Source: Bacteroidota bacterium
GTDB lineage: Bacteria; Bacteroidota; Ignavibacteria; Ignavibacteriales; Ignavibacteriaceae
DNA: 64,000 nt
Assembly (NCBI GenBank): GCA_021824145.1
Contig: JAKALM010000002.1
Location: 1-64,000 of the forward strand
Reading direction: 5' to 3'
Shown here: piece by piece, positions 25,355 to 35,883 of the stretch
How the letters are laid out: every line of letters begins with the position of its first letter
Numbering within the stretch: position 1 is the first letter of the stretch
Position numbers and translations under genes: made by a program
Notes under the pieces: generated by a model
Seen by the model: the letters and a program-made list of their open reading frames with translations, nothing else
The model's database searches: none
Told to the model about the DNA's origin: nothing

Positions 25355-27637
25355 ATGGAATATAAAAAAATAAATACTTTCACATTACCAGTTGAAGGAA
25401 TGACTTGTGCTAGTTGTGTAGCAAGAGTTGAAAAAGCTTTGAAGAAAGTTGAAGGTGTTGACAATGTTAATGTGAATTTTGCAACTGAGAATGTTACTTT
25501 ATCATTTGATAGTAGCAAAGTTGATCTAACTAGACTTGCCGAAATTGTTGAAGATGCGGGTTATAAATTAATTACTCTGTCAAAAGAAGAAAAAGAAGAA
25601 ACGGATGAAACAACAATTGATTTTAAGCAGACAGAAAATTTAGAACAGAAAAAAACTTACAAAGAGTTAAAACATGAATTTGTTTTTGCAGCTGTAATCA
25701 CAATTCCAATTATGGTTTTTAGTATGGCTAGCATGACAACTTGGTTTCACAAGTATGTTGCTGTTAATATTGACTATGTTAACCGCTTAGTTTTTCTTGC
25801 AACAACTCTAGTAATGTTCATTTCGGGAAAAAGATTTTTTAGCATTTCTTGGAGGCTCCTTAAACATTTTTCTGCTGATATGAATACTTTAGTTGCCGTT
25901 GGTACTGGAACGGCTTATGTGTATAGTACAACTGTAGTATTATTTCCCAAAATTCTTTCTATTAACTCAACTCATAACAATATTTATTTTGATTCTGCTG
26001 CTGCAATTATAGCTTTAATTCTAATGGGAAGGTTGTTAGAAGCACGAGCAAAAGAAAAAACTTCTAATGCAATTAAGAAGCTTATTGGCCTACAACCAAA
26101 GACTGCAAGAGTCATTAGAAATGGCGCTGAAAAAGATGTTCCGATAAATGAAGTTGTAAAAGATGATATAATAATAATTCGGCCTGGAGAAAAAATTCCA
26201 GTTGATGGAATAATTTTAAAAGGATTTTCTTCTATAGATGAATCGACGATTACAGGAGAAAGTATAACTGTTGATAAAAAAATAAATGATAAAGTTATTG
26301 GCAGTACAATTAATAAAAACGGAAGCATTGAAGTAAAAGCTACAGCTATTGGCAAGGATACTATCATTTCACAAATAATAAAAATGGTTGAACAAGCACA
26401 AGGATCTAAAGCGCCAATACAAAGTTTAGCTGATAAAATTGCCTCTATATTTGTACCAATAGTAATTAGTATTGCATTATTTACTTTTTTAATATGGTAT
26501 TTTATTTTAGGCGTTTCTTTTACTTTTGCGATGATTAACTTCATAGCAGTTCTTGTAATAGCATGTCCGTGTTCCCTTGGCTTAGCTACTCCGACTGCGA
26601 TAATGGTTGGAACTGGTGTTGGGGCTTCACATGGAATTTTAATCAAGAATGCAGAAAGTTTAGAACTCGCTCATAAAATTGATACAGTTGTATTAGATAA
26701 GACTGGAACAATAACTAAAGGCAAACCTGTTGTTACTGATGTAATTCCTTTAAATGGAAATACAAATCATTCAAATGATTTTGATGATGATGAATTAATT
26801 CGCTTAACTGCATCATTAGAGAACAAATCTGAACATCCATTAGGAAAAGCTATTGTAGATTATGCAAAACATAAAAATATTTTATTGTCTAATGTGGATA
26901 AATTTAATTCAAATACAGGATTTGGTATAACTGGAATAGTAAACGGCTATAATATTATCGTTGGTAATGAATCAATGATGATAGAAAATTCAATTAATAC
27001 AAAAGCATCTACAAATTATATACTTAAATTATCGCAGCAAGGGAAAACGCCTGTTTATGTTTCATTAAATGGTGAACTAGCTGGAATAATAGCTATCGCC
27101 GATATAATTCAAACAACTTCTAAAGATGCAATATCTAAATTAAAGAAAATGAATATTGAAGTTGTTATGATAACTGGAGACAATGAAAGAACGGCTAAAT
27201 TTATTGCTGCCGAAGTTGGTATTGATAAAGTTATCTCTAACGTATTACCTCAAGATAAAGCAAAGAATATAAAAAAATTGCAAGAATCTGGTAAAATAGT
27301 TGCAATGGTTGGCGATGGAATTAACGATTCACCGGCTTTAGCACAAGCTAATGTTGGTATTGCAATAGGAACTGGAACAGATATAGCAATAGAGGCTTCT
27401 GATATTACTCTAGTAAAGGGCGATTTATTGGGCGTTGTTAATGCAATTCAATTATCTAATAAAACTTTAAGAACAATTAAACAGAATTTATTCTGGGCAT
27501 TCATATATAATTTAATTGGTATTCCTGTTGCAGCATTTGGATTATTAAATCCAATTTATGCAGCTGCCGCAATGTCATTTAGTTCAGTAAGTGTTGTTTC
27601 AAATTCACTTATTCTTAGAAAAGTGAAATTTGATTAG
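25355..27637 (+). CDS. copA: Copper-exporting P1B-type ATPase
   Basis: This inner-membrane Cu(I) efflux pump has about 760 residues. One N-terminal HMA domain (C18 and C21 in GMTCASCVARVEKAL) precedes eight TM segments. The metal-binding CPC is C404-P405-C406 in IACPCSLGLATPTA. The actuator TGES motif, phosphorylated D448 in DKTGTITKG, SEHPLGKAI (HP locus) and GDGINDSPAL hinge are all present. The last two TM segments carry YN in YNLIGIPV and MSFSSVSVVSNS, which mark the Cu(I) subgroup. An open TTG lies 12 bases upstream, but ATG at 25355 is preferred. Together with the CopZ-like protein and the HMA-AraC regulator it forms a copper-resistance unit. Confidence 0.96.
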   Translation: MEYKKINTFTLPVEGMTCASCVARVEKALKKVEGVDNVNVNFATENVTLSFDSSKVDLTRLAEIVEDAGYKLITLSKEEKEETDETTIDFKQTENLEQKKTYKELKHEFVFAAVITIPIMVFSMASMTTWFHKYVAVNIDYVNRLVFLATTLVMFISGKRFFSISWRLLKHFSADMNTLVAVGTGTAYVYSTTVVLFPKILSINSTHNNIYFDSAAAIIALILMGRLLEARAKEKTSNAIKKLIGLQPKTARVIRNGAEKDVPINEVVKDDIIIIRPGEKIPVDGIILKGFSSIDESTITGESITVDKKINDKVIGSTINKNGSIEVKATAIGKDTIISQIIKMVEQAQGSKAPIQSLADKIASIFVPIVISIALFTFLIWYFILGVSFTFAMINFIAVLVIACPCSLGLATPTAIMVGTGVGASHGILIKNAESLELAHKIDTVVLDKTGTITKGKPVVTDVIPLNGNTNHSNDFDDDELIRLTASLENKSEHPLGKAIVDYAKHKNILLSNVDKFNSNTGFGITGIVNGYNIIVGNESMMIENSINTKASTNYILKLSQQGKTPVYVSLNGELAGIIAIADIIQTTSKDAISKLKKMNIEVVMITGDNERTAKFIAAEVGIDKVISNVLPQDKAKNIKKLQESGKIVAMVGDGINDSPALAQANVGIAIGTGTDIAIEASDITLVKGDLLGVVNAIQLSNKTLRTIKQNLFWAFIYNLIGIPVAAFGLLNPIYAAAAMSFSSVSVVSNSLILRKVKFD

Positions 27638-27946
27638 CATAATTTTTTAGAATTAAATTTTATTATTACTTAAAATCTCGCTTTTATATTTACAAAAGAT
27701 TGATTGTATCGCTCAATAAATTATATGGGTAATTATTGTAGATAGCATGGCTGCCTTGTATTATTTATAAAAAAGTTTTATGTTAAAATTAAACATAATT
27801 GATTTCCTTCAGTAAGTTTCACACTCCCGTCCTAACTGATTTAAAATAGTATTTTTGAATGCTGAACTAGTTTTAAAATCAACAGCTAATTTGTTGTCAA
27901 CTTCTAATATTATTATGAATTTAATTAATAGCTGATCTAACATTTT
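27638..27946. other. Intergenic region with no recognised element
   Basis: This stretch of 309 bases separates copA from the PAS-SpoIIE phosphatase gene, both on the plus strand. It is AT-rich, with scattered stops in all frames, and no tRNA-like sequence, strong hairpin with T tract or clear promoter box was recognised. A promoter for the phosphatase gene must lie here. Confidence 0.6.
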
Positions 27947-29890
27947 TTGAAAAAAGATTGGAAACTATGTTTGATGAAGATGAAATTTATTCATGGTAGA
28001 AATAATTCTAATTTGAATTTTTTAGAAAGTGATAAAACATTAAATTCATTATTAAATTTTCTTACAGAAGGAATAATTGTTGTAGATAAAAATGGGAAAT
28101 TTCTAGTTTTTAACCTTTCTGCTAAAAAAATACTTGGAATTGGATCTCAAAATGTTAGTCCAGCAAAATGGTCTGAGGTGTATGGTTGTTTTAAACCAGA
28201 TACTTTTAATATTTATCCTTCTGAAGATCTTCCTTTATCATTAGCTTTAAAAGGGATGACAATTATAAATGAAATTATTTATATAAAAAATCAGATTCAA
28301 TCTAGCGGAAGATATATTTCAGTATCAGCTTGTCCTATAAAAAATAAAAATGGAATAATCAATGGCGGTATTGTAATATTAACTGATATAACTGATAAAA
28401 AGGAAGCTGAAACTGACTTAAATAATAACAGTGAAAGATTTAAAACATTATTTAAAGGTTATCCGATTCCATCTTATGTATGGCAAAAAAAAGATGACGA
28501 TTTCATTTTTGTAGATTTTAACATTTCTGCAGAATATTTCTCAAAAAATAATATTCAAAAATATTTAGGTGTAAAACTTCACGAAATGTACAGCGATACT
28601 CCCTATTTAAATGAAATTCAAGCCGACTTTCAAAAATGTTTTAATGAAAAAAGTAATTTTAAAAAAGAGAGTACATATAAATTTCTTCACACCGGTGAAA
28701 TAAATGAACTATTATTCAATTATGTATTTATCCACCCAGATTTAATATTAATACACGCAGAAGATGTTACTGAACGTAAAAAGAATATTGATAAATTAAA
28801 AATGCTTTCTAATGCAATTGAACAAACAGCCGATAGCGTAGTGATAACAAATACTGATGGTAATATCGAATATGTTAATTCAGCTTTTGAAGAAACGACA
28901 GGATATAAAAAAAATGAAATTATCGGACTTACACCACGAATCCTTAAATCAGGGAAACATGATAAAAAATTTTACGAGAAGTTGTGGAATGAAATATTAA
29001 ATGGTAATACATATAAAGGTGTAATATTCAATAAGAAAAAAAATGGAGAAAATTATATAAGTGATCAAACCATAACTCCGATTAAAGATGAATTTGGACA
29101 TATTACAAATTATGTATCAGTATTAAAAGATATTACAGAATTGAGAAAACAACAAGAGCAAGAATTTCAATTACAAATTGCCCATGAATTACAGCAAAGA
29201 TTTTTTAAAAATGATTTTACTGTACCAGGTTTTGATATTGCTGGAGGAACTTATTCAGCCGTAAAAACTTGTGGCGATTATTTTGATTTCGTCTCTTTGA
29301 ATGATGGAAGCATTGGAATTATAATTGCAGATGTTTGTGGACATGGCTTAGGGGCTGCATTGATTATGACAGAGACACGTGCTTTTCTTAAAATTATAAC
29401 AAAAACTGAACAAGATCCTGGTACAATTCTAACTTTGCTAAATAAAGAATTGTATTCAGACTTGGATGAAAATCATTTTGTAACATTAATATTCGGACGA
29501 CTTGATCCCATCAATAATTTATTCAACTATTCTAATGCTGGTCATCTTCCTATTTATTTATTAAATAAATATGGCGAATTAAAAACAGAAATGGGAAGCA
29601 ATGGAATTCCTCTTGGAGTTGTTGACAATTATAAATATTCTACAAGTAAAAAGATAAAATTAATTTCAAAAGATATTTTAGTATTTCTTACGGATGGAAT
29701 AATTGAAACAAAGACAGAAGATGAAATTGAATTGAGTTCAGATGGATTTCTTAAAATTTTAAAAGAATATCATGATGCTAGTTCAAAACAAATTATAGAA
29801 AATATCTATAAATACACTCGCTATTATTCAAAAGGCGAGGTTCAAGAAGATGATATTACATCAATAGTTTGTAAAGTTATAAAAGATTAA
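27947..29890 (+). CDS. Multi-PAS sensor with SpoIIE/PP2C serine phosphatase output
   Basis: This cytoplasmic signalling protein has 647 residues. Three PAS regions occupy about 25-140 (EGIIVVDKNGKFLVFN, then SACPIKNKNGIINGG), 155-275 and 285-400 (DSVVITNTDGNIEYVNSAFEETTGY, with ITNYVSVLKDIT). A short helix with HELQQRF leads into a PP2C/SpoIIE domain (425-645) with KTCGDYFDF, IADVCGHGLGAALIM and C-terminal EVQEDDITSIV; the acidic residues would bind Mn2+. No TM segment is present. This is RsbU-like partner switching, probably acting on an anti-sigma antagonist, but no such gene is adjacent. TTG at 27947 is the listed start; ATG at 27974 or 27980 is also possible. Confidence 0.88.
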   Translation: MKKDWKLCLMKMKFIHGRNNSNLNFLESDKTLNSLLNFLTEGIIVVDKNGKFLVFNLSAKKILGIGSQNVSPAKWSEVYGCFKPDTFNIYPSEDLPLSLALKGMTIINEIIYIKNQIQSSGRYISVSACPIKNKNGIINGGIVILTDITDKKEAETDLNNNSERFKTLFKGYPIPSYVWQKKDDDFIFVDFNISAEYFSKNNIQKYLGVKLHEMYSDTPYLNEIQADFQKCFNEKSNFKKESTYKFLHTGEINELLFNYVFIHPDLILIHAEDVTERKKNIDKLKMLSNAIEQTADSVVITNTDGNIEYVNSAFEETTGYKKNEIIGLTPRILKSGKHDKKFYEKLWNEILNGNTYKGVIFNKKKNGENYISDQTITPIKDEFGHITNYVSVLKDITELRKQQEQEFQLQIAHELQQRFFKNDFTVPGFDIAGGTYSAVKTCGDYFDFVSLNDGSIGIIIADVCGHGLGAALIMTETRAFLKIITKTEQDPGTILTLLNKELYSDLDENHFVTLIFGRLDPINNLFNYSNAGHLPIYLLNKYGELKTEMGSNGIPLGVVDNYKYSTSKKIKLISKDILVFLTDGIIETKTEDEIELSSDGFLKILKEYHDASSKQIIENIYKYTRYYSKGEVQEDDITSIVCKVIKD

Positions 29891-29919
29891 GACTTATATT
29901 TAACACAATTCTATAAATT

Positions 29920-29954
29920 TTATAAAATAAAAAACCCCCATCAAAATGGGGGTT
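29920..29954. terminator. Bidirectional hairpin terminator
   Basis: AACCCCCAT (29933-29941) and ATGGGGGTT (29946-29954) form a nine-pair stem with a CAAA loop. On the minus strand it is followed by TTTTTTATTTTA, making a strong terminator for the TPR gene. On the plus strand the T tract is weaker but present a few bases further. Confidence 0.85.
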
Positions 29955-29978
29955 CTAAAATTTTTCTAATTAAAAATA

Positions 29979-30749
29979 TTATTTCATTGCATCAAGAACA
30001 GTTTGTGCAACTTTCGCATAAACTGGATCTGTTTTTGCTTTTAGCATACACTCTTTTGCTTTTTTCATATCATTCTTTTTGCTATAAGCAACTCCCATAT
30101 AATAGTAAGGTCCACCTTCACCAATTGTTTTTCTATATTTCAATGCATTTTCTGCGGCTTCAATTGTTCTGTCATATTGATTAGTTAAAAAATAATCTCT
30201 TGCCAAATTAAGATAAGCTATATCAGAATTATTGTAACTTACAGCTTTCTTTAAGTATTCGATTGCTTTCTTATAATTTTTACTTTTTTCAGCAGCAGAA
30301 GCTAAAGCATTATAAGAAAGTGATAAATTAAATTTAACTGCTGCAATTTTTGCCGAGTCATCTTTAACAATTTCTAAAACCTTTTCAAAACTATTAGCAG
30401 CATCCTGATATTTACCCAAATTGTAGTAAACACTTCCTAAATCATTATACGAAGCATCAAATTGTGGATTTGCTTTAATTGCTTCATTATATGCTTGTAT
30501 GGATTTTTCATGATTACCTAACTTTTCTTGTGCAACGCCTATTTGATAGTAAATTCTATAATCTTTATTGTCAGCTTTCAATGCATTTTCAAAATCGGTT
30601 ACCGCACCTTTATAATCACCTTTTTGAATTTTATCTAAGCCATCATTAAATGGTTTCACCGCTGCAGAGTCCATAGTTTGTGAGTAAGCAATGTGTGTAA
30701 AAAACAAGATTATTAAAACGTTGAACAATAAATGTGTTCTTTTTTTCAT
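29979..30749 (-). CDS. Exported TPR-repeat protein
   Basis: The ATG at 30749 is chosen because GGAG sits just upstream; it gives MKKRTHLLFNVLIILFFTHIAYSQ, a signal peptide. An in-frame ATG 12 bases earlier contains the ribosome site itself. The mature part of about 230 residues is built of tetratricopeptide repeats: GDYKGAVTDFENALKADNKD, GNHEKSIQAYNEAIKANPQF, GKYQDAANSFEKVLEI, NYKKAIEYLKKAVSYNN and NQYDRTIEAAENALKY. No catalytic domain is visible, so it is most likely a periplasmic scaffold. It is a single-gene unit ending in a strong hairpin terminator. Confidence 0.88.
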   Translation of the reverse strand: MKKRTHLLFNVLIILFFTHIAYSQTMDSAAVKPFNDGLDKIQKGDYKGAVTDFENALKADNKDYRIYYQIGVAQEKLGNHEKSIQAYNEAIKANPQFDASYNDLGSVYYNLGKYQDAANSFEKVLEIVKDDSAKIAAVKFNLSLSYNALASAAEKSKNYKKAIEYLKKAVSYNNSDIAYLNLARDYFLTNQYDRTIEAAENALKYRKTIGEGGPYYYMGVAYSKKNDMKKAKECMLKAKTDPVYAKVAQTVLDAMK

Positions 30750-31074
30750 GTATATCTCCATTTTAAATTGAAAAAAAATAGCGATTATAATTTTTTATCA
30801 TCAATCGCAAATTATTTTAGTTTGAAACTTATATTTAGCCGCAATTAAATTAATTACCACAATTTGGTTTTACAAAATATTAGACTTTATTAAAAAATAC
30901 AATGTTTCTTTTTATCAATTGTGAAATTATTAACAATCATTTTCGACTTTTTACCTAGCAAATTTATGTTATAACTAACTATAAAATTTCCCTTCCACAG
31001 GTTATTTTTATTATTTATTTTAAACAAGAAGCCTTTCTGCATTTCGCATTTTTTGAAATATATTGGAGAGTTAA
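30750..31074. other. Divergent intergenic region
   Basis: This region lies between the minus-strand TPR gene and a plus-strand membrane-protein gene, and it must contain both promoters. It is AT-rich with several A and T runs. I could not identify a TAnnTTTG box with good spacing, a repeat or an RNA gene. Confidence 0.55.
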
Positions 31075-31524
31075 ATGGTACGCAATTTAGCTGGTATTTT
31101 AATTGGATATATTGCTATGGTTATTTTTATGTTTATCACTTTTACAATTCTTTATAAACTTCTTGGAACCGAAGGTTCATTCGATCCCGGTACTTTTCAT
31201 GTTTCTAATAATTGGATTGTATTTAGTATTATTTTAAGCTTTTTAGCAGCTATTGATGGAGGCTGGGTTTGCATGTTAATTTCAAAAAATAAAAATGCTG
31301 TGTTATTTTTAGCCGGATTAGTTTTAGTCATCGGACTAATTTCTTCTTTCACAAAAATGAATGAATCCAGTGTTATAAAAGACAAACCGAGAATTGGGAA
31401 AGTTACAAATACCATAGCAATGCAAAATGCTGTTCAACCAAATTTTGTACTAATTTTAAATCCTATTCTAGGAGCAATTGGAATTTTTTCAGGTTCAAAG
31501 CTAAAAAAAGAACAGAAGACTTAG
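31075..31524 (+). CDS. Small integral membrane protein of unknown function
   Basis: The protein has 149 residues and no recognised family. Hydrophobic segments are near 5-27 (LAGILIGYIAMVIFMFITF), 48-68 (IVFSIILSFLAAIDGGWVC), 75-93 (AVLFLAGLVLVIGLISSF) and 123-140 (NFVLILNPILGAIGIFSG), so three to four TM helices. The conserved-looking DGGWVC within TM2 is unusual. GGAG lies six bases before the ATG at 31075. It is followed by trmO after 31 bases and may share its transcript. Confidence 0.7.
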   Translation: MVRNLAGILIGYIAMVIFMFITFTILYKLLGTEGSFDPGTFHVSNNWIVFSIILSFLAAIDGGWVCMLISKNKNAVLFLAGLVLVIGLISSFTKMNESSVIKDKPRIGKVTNTIAMQNAVQPNFVLILNPILGAIGIFSGSKLKKEQKT

Positions 31525-31555
31525 ATTACTAATTTAAAATTTTTTTTATAACCGA

Positions 31556-31984
31556 ATGAATCCAGAATTAAAATTTATAGGCTATATCGAGACGCCTTAT
31601 AAAAAAATTGAAGACTGTCCTAAAAATATTCAATTTGATGGGCCTGAATGTAAAATTATTTTAGATAAGCAATTTGAAAATGGTTTACTTGGCCTTATCA
31701 ATGGTCAAGAAATTTTGGTACTTTATTGGTTAGAAAATTCAGATAGAAGTTTACTTCAACAAACCTCCAAAAGTAATGGGAAATTTATTGGCGTTTTTTC
31801 AATAAGAACTCCAAATAGGCCAAATCCAATTGGTGCAGCAGTAATCAAAATAAAAAAAATTGATAATTCAATAATTTTTGTAAATGGGCTTGATTGCTTA
31901 GATGGCACACCTCTAATCGATATCAAACCAGCTATCTTAAATGAACGTATTGATCCAAATTCGCCTAATCAGTTTTTTAAATAA
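31556..31984 (+). CDS. trmO: tRNA m6t6A37 methyltransferase TrmO/TsaA family, short form
   Basis: TrmO methylates N6-threonylcarbamoyladenosine at position 37 of certain tRNAs using SAM. The 142 residues contain the beta-barrel SAM domain motifs FIGYIETPYKKIEDCPKN, ENGLLGLINGQEILVLYWL, VFSIRTPNRPNPIGAAVIKI and LDCLDGTPLIDIKPA. The C-terminal domain found in the 235-residue Escherichia coli enzyme is absent, as in many archaeal and some bacterial members. ATG at 31556. Family membership is clear; the exact tRNA target is inferred. Confidence 0.9.
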   Translation: MNPELKFIGYIETPYKKIEDCPKNIQFDGPECKIILDKQFENGLLGLINGQEILVLYWLENSDRSLLQQTSKSNGKFIGVFSIRTPNRPNPIGAAVIKIKKIDNSIIFVNGLDCLDGTPLIDIKPAILNERIDPNSPNQFFK

Positions 31985-32049
31985 AATTTTTTTTGATATA
32001 ACAAATAACTACAGGCCAAGTTGGACATGATCTTCAATAATTTTGAATT

Positions 32050-32598
32050 TTATAGATTAAAAACTTGTTTAAAAGTGAATTTTAAATCGTCATTAACTGG
32101 AATTAATAGAAGCGAAGGTCTTTTAATATGAAACTCTGTTAAACTAATATCAAACCCACCTGTAACAATAAGCTGACTGTTTGTCCAATTTGAAACCGCA
32201 TTTATATAAACATCTTTAGTGATACCATGAAAAGTAAGTTTACCCCAAATCTGAAGGCTATCACTTTTCTGAGTTACAGAAGAACTAATAAATCTAGCGT
32301 CTGGATAATTAATTGCTTCAACAACTTCCATCGCATGAGAATCACGATTTGAATTTCCACTGTCAAATGAAGTAACATCAACTTGAACAGCTACACCCTT
32401 CACCAGCTTATTTTTTTCATCAACATCAGTTATGCAATAAGCATCTTTGCTAGTAGATTCTATTTCATGTAAAGGATGGGTAAGTTTATAAGTAATAAAA
32501 GATTCATTCTTAATTGCTTGAAGCTGCTTTACTTGAGAAAAAATAAATGAACTTGCCGCTAAAATTATAATTAATACTAAACTAGATTTCTTCAACAT
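32050..32598 (-). CDS. YceI-family periplasmic lipid-binding protein
   Basis: This exported lipocalin-like beta-barrel belongs to the YceI family, whose members bind polyisoprenoids. The ATG at 32598 follows GGAGGAATTT, so the in-frame codon 12 bases upstream is rejected. The signal peptide is MLKKSSLVLIIILAASSFIFS. Family features include ITYKLTHPLHEIESTSKD at the start, QVDVTSFDSGNSNRDSH, YPDARFISSS and KLTFHGITKDVYI, with a closing FDISLTEFHIKRPSLL. It lies 14 bases after a cytochrome b561-like gene, an arrangement that recalls yceJ-yceI of Escherichia coli. Confidence 0.9.
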   Translation of the reverse strand: MLKKSSLVLIIILAASSFIFSQVKQLQAIKNESFITYKLTHPLHEIESTSKDAYCITDVDEKNKLVKGVAVQVDVTSFDSGNSNRDSHAMEVVEAINYPDARFISSSVTQKSDSLQIWGKLTFHGITKDVYINAVSNWTNSQLIVTGGFDISLTEFHIKRPSLLLIPVNDDLKFTFKQVFNL

Positions 32599-32611
32599 AA
32601 ATTCCTCCAAA

Positions 32612-33322
32612 CTAAATTGTAATTACAATTAATGAAGTTGCGAAAACAGCAGTTGTTAAATAACCTGAGATCTGATGAAAGTGTGCTTGGTCCATATTAA
32701 ATATCCTTTTATGTCTGATAGTAGAACCAAGAATTGGGGTTATAATCATTCCAAGAACATGAATCCATGCCAAAGTTTTATGAATGGCAACTGTTCCACC
32801 TTCATCTCTTCTTATTAGTGGCGGCGGAGATAAAATTGCAAGAAGCCCTGTTAATGAATAAGAAATTATTGTAGCAGCTATTATATTTTGATGAACGTCT
32901 CCAAGATATCTTTTTCCATCAATAACCTGCTGGCCAAAGTAATCTGCTGTAAGCATCAAAGCTAAGGTTGTAAAACCACCTATTTGATGTGCAGTTAACA
33001 TCGTCCTGCGAATTTTTAATTCTTGAATTCTTTCTTGAGGCGAAAGCTTACCAACTAATCCAATTTCTCGAAAGAGCCCTTTTTCACCCCATAAAAAGTT
33101 TTCTCCAAAACTAATGTCTGCTGGAAGCAACTTTGGCTTTTGCATTGGAGGTAAGGCAAGGCTTGTTGTGTTTGTATCAGAAGCAAAACTATTAATTTTT
33201 GAAACATCTGCATACAAATTTACATTACTTCCTATTCCAGATGGAAGTTCAATCTCTTGCGCAAAGTTAAAATGACTAAAGAACACTATCAGAACCACCA
33301 ATAAAAGGGAAAATTTTTTCAT
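32612..33322 (-). CDS. Exported His-rich membrane protein, cytochrome b561-like
   Basis: The ATG at 33322 gives MKKFSLLLVVLIVFFSHFNFAQ, a signal peptide; upstream in-frame codons exist to 33409 but would bury it. A soluble stretch of about 90 residues precedes four TM segments. Histidines are placed as in bis-haem cytochromes: TAHQIGGFTTLALML, VHQNIIAATIISYSLT, AIHKTLAWIHVLGMII and HFHQISGYLTTAVF. I infer b-type haem binding and quinol-linked redox activity. The adjacent YceI gene supports this, because yceI is often paired with a b561 gene. No standard b561 signature can be quoted, so the call is moderate. Confidence 0.6.
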   Translation of the reverse strand: MKKFSLLLVVLIVFFSHFNFAQEIELPSGIGSNVNLYADVSKINSFASDTNTTSLALPPMQKPKLLPADISFGENFLWGEKGLFREIGLVGKLSPQERIQELKIRRTMLTAHQIGGFTTLALMLTADYFGQQVIDGKRYLGDVHQNIIAATIISYSLTGLLAILSPPPLIRRDEGGTVAIHKTLAWIHVLGMIITPILGSTIRHKRIFNMDQAHFHQISGYLTTAVFATSLIVITI

Positions 33323-33627
33323 AAGTTTGATTCTAGAATAAGAAATTTGCAAAGCTATAGCTGGGCTATGGGTTGAATAAGTTAATCTTTTTTTTGGAAG
33401 ATCGTTCATCTTACCTCTTATGATTTAAAAATAAAATGGCAACACTTTTAAAAAATTGTAAAAAGTTCATTCGGCTTTTGATCGGAATAAACTTTTAACA
33501 AGATTCTATAGATGTTGCCTTCAAAATTGTTTTTAGAAACTTAAAAATATTCTTTTGTAAATCCAATCTCTCAAGTTTAGTTGATGATTATAAACACAAT
33601 TCAAGAATGTAGAATTGATAATAAGTC
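33323..33627. other. Intergenic region upstream of groESL
   Basis: These bases lie between the divergent b561-like gene and the groESL promoter. An open frame continues upstream from 33322 to 33409 but no ribosome site supports its use. Nothing else was recognised. Confidence 0.5.
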
Positions 33628-33656
33628 TTGACAAATTTTTATCTCGGTGTTATATT
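33628..33656 (+). promoter_or_regulatory. Sigma70-type promoter of groESL
   Basis: TTGACA (33628-33633) and TATATT (33651-33656) are spaced by exactly 17 bases. This is the only canonical sigma70-type promoter clearly seen in the window; other visible boxes are of the Bacteroidota TAnnTTTG type. Its -10 overlaps the CIRCE operator by two bases. Confidence 0.85.
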
Positions 33657-33681
33657 AGCACTCGCTTTTTGAGAGTGCTAA
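33655..33681 (+). promoter_or_regulatory. CIRCE operator (HrcA binding site)
   Basis: TTAGCACTC, nine bases, GAGTGCTAA is a perfect match to the CIRCE inverted repeat. It overlaps the end of the -10 box and the transcription start, so HrcA bound there would block groESL transcription until heat stress. hrcA itself is not in the window. Confidence 0.97.
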
Positions 33682-33720
33682 TAATTATCCATAAGTATAA
33701 AATAAATTGGAGGTTAACAT

Positions 33721-34017
33721 ATGGCAAAAATTAATTTAAAACCACTGGCAGATAGAGTAATCATTAAGCCAAGTGAAGCAGAAGAAAAAACCAAAGGTGG
33801 AATTATCCTACCAGATACCGCCAAGGAAAAACCAATTGAAGGAACAGTTGTAGCAGTTGGTCCAGGCAAAACTTCTGACGATGGAAAGCTTGTAAAACTT
33901 GAAGTTAAAGTTGGTGATAAGGTATTGTATGGAAAATACAGCGGTACAGAAGTTACAGTTGAAGGTGATGAATATTTAATTATGAGAGAAAGCGATATTT
34001 TCGCAATAATTGGTTAA
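33721..34017 (+). CDS. groES: Co-chaperonin GroES
   Basis: GroES is the heptameric lid of GroEL. The 98 residues carry [19 protein letters not shown] at the start, the mobile loop [26 protein letters not shown], and [18 protein letters not shown] at 33721 has GGAGG seven bases upstream. It sits 40 bases after the CIRCE operator and 37 before groEL in the standard order. Confidence 0.99.
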   Translation: MAKINLKPLADRVIIKPSEAEEKTKGGIILPDTAKEKPIEGTVVAVGPGKTSDDGKLVKLEVKVGDKVLYGKYSGTEVTVEGDEYLIMRESDIFAIIG

Positions 34018-34036
34018 TAAAGAATTTGAAAATTAA

Positions 34037-35689
<1,653 letters not shown>

Positions 35690-35737
35690 AGAGTTCAAGT
35701 TTAAGTTCATAAAATTGGATTTAAATTATCTAACCTT

Positions 35738-35765
35738 AAGGCGGAAGTTATTTCCGCCTTTTTTT
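35738..35765 (+). terminator. Rho-independent terminator after groEL
   Basis: AAGGCGGAA pairs with TTCCGCCTT around a GTTAT loop and is followed at once by a run of seven T. Confidence 0.93.
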
Positions 35766-35883
35766 ATCTTTTCAACAATCATTTTCTTAAAATCAAATTT
35801 TATATTCTTTATAATAGAAATTGCTATATTTAACATTAATTGTTGAACTAATTTTTAAATCTCAAAATTTTGGGAGAGAGTAA

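Noticed and set aside
33323-33409. N-terminal extension of the b561-like gene
   Set aside because: The frame is open, but it would bury a clean signal peptide that starts at 33322.
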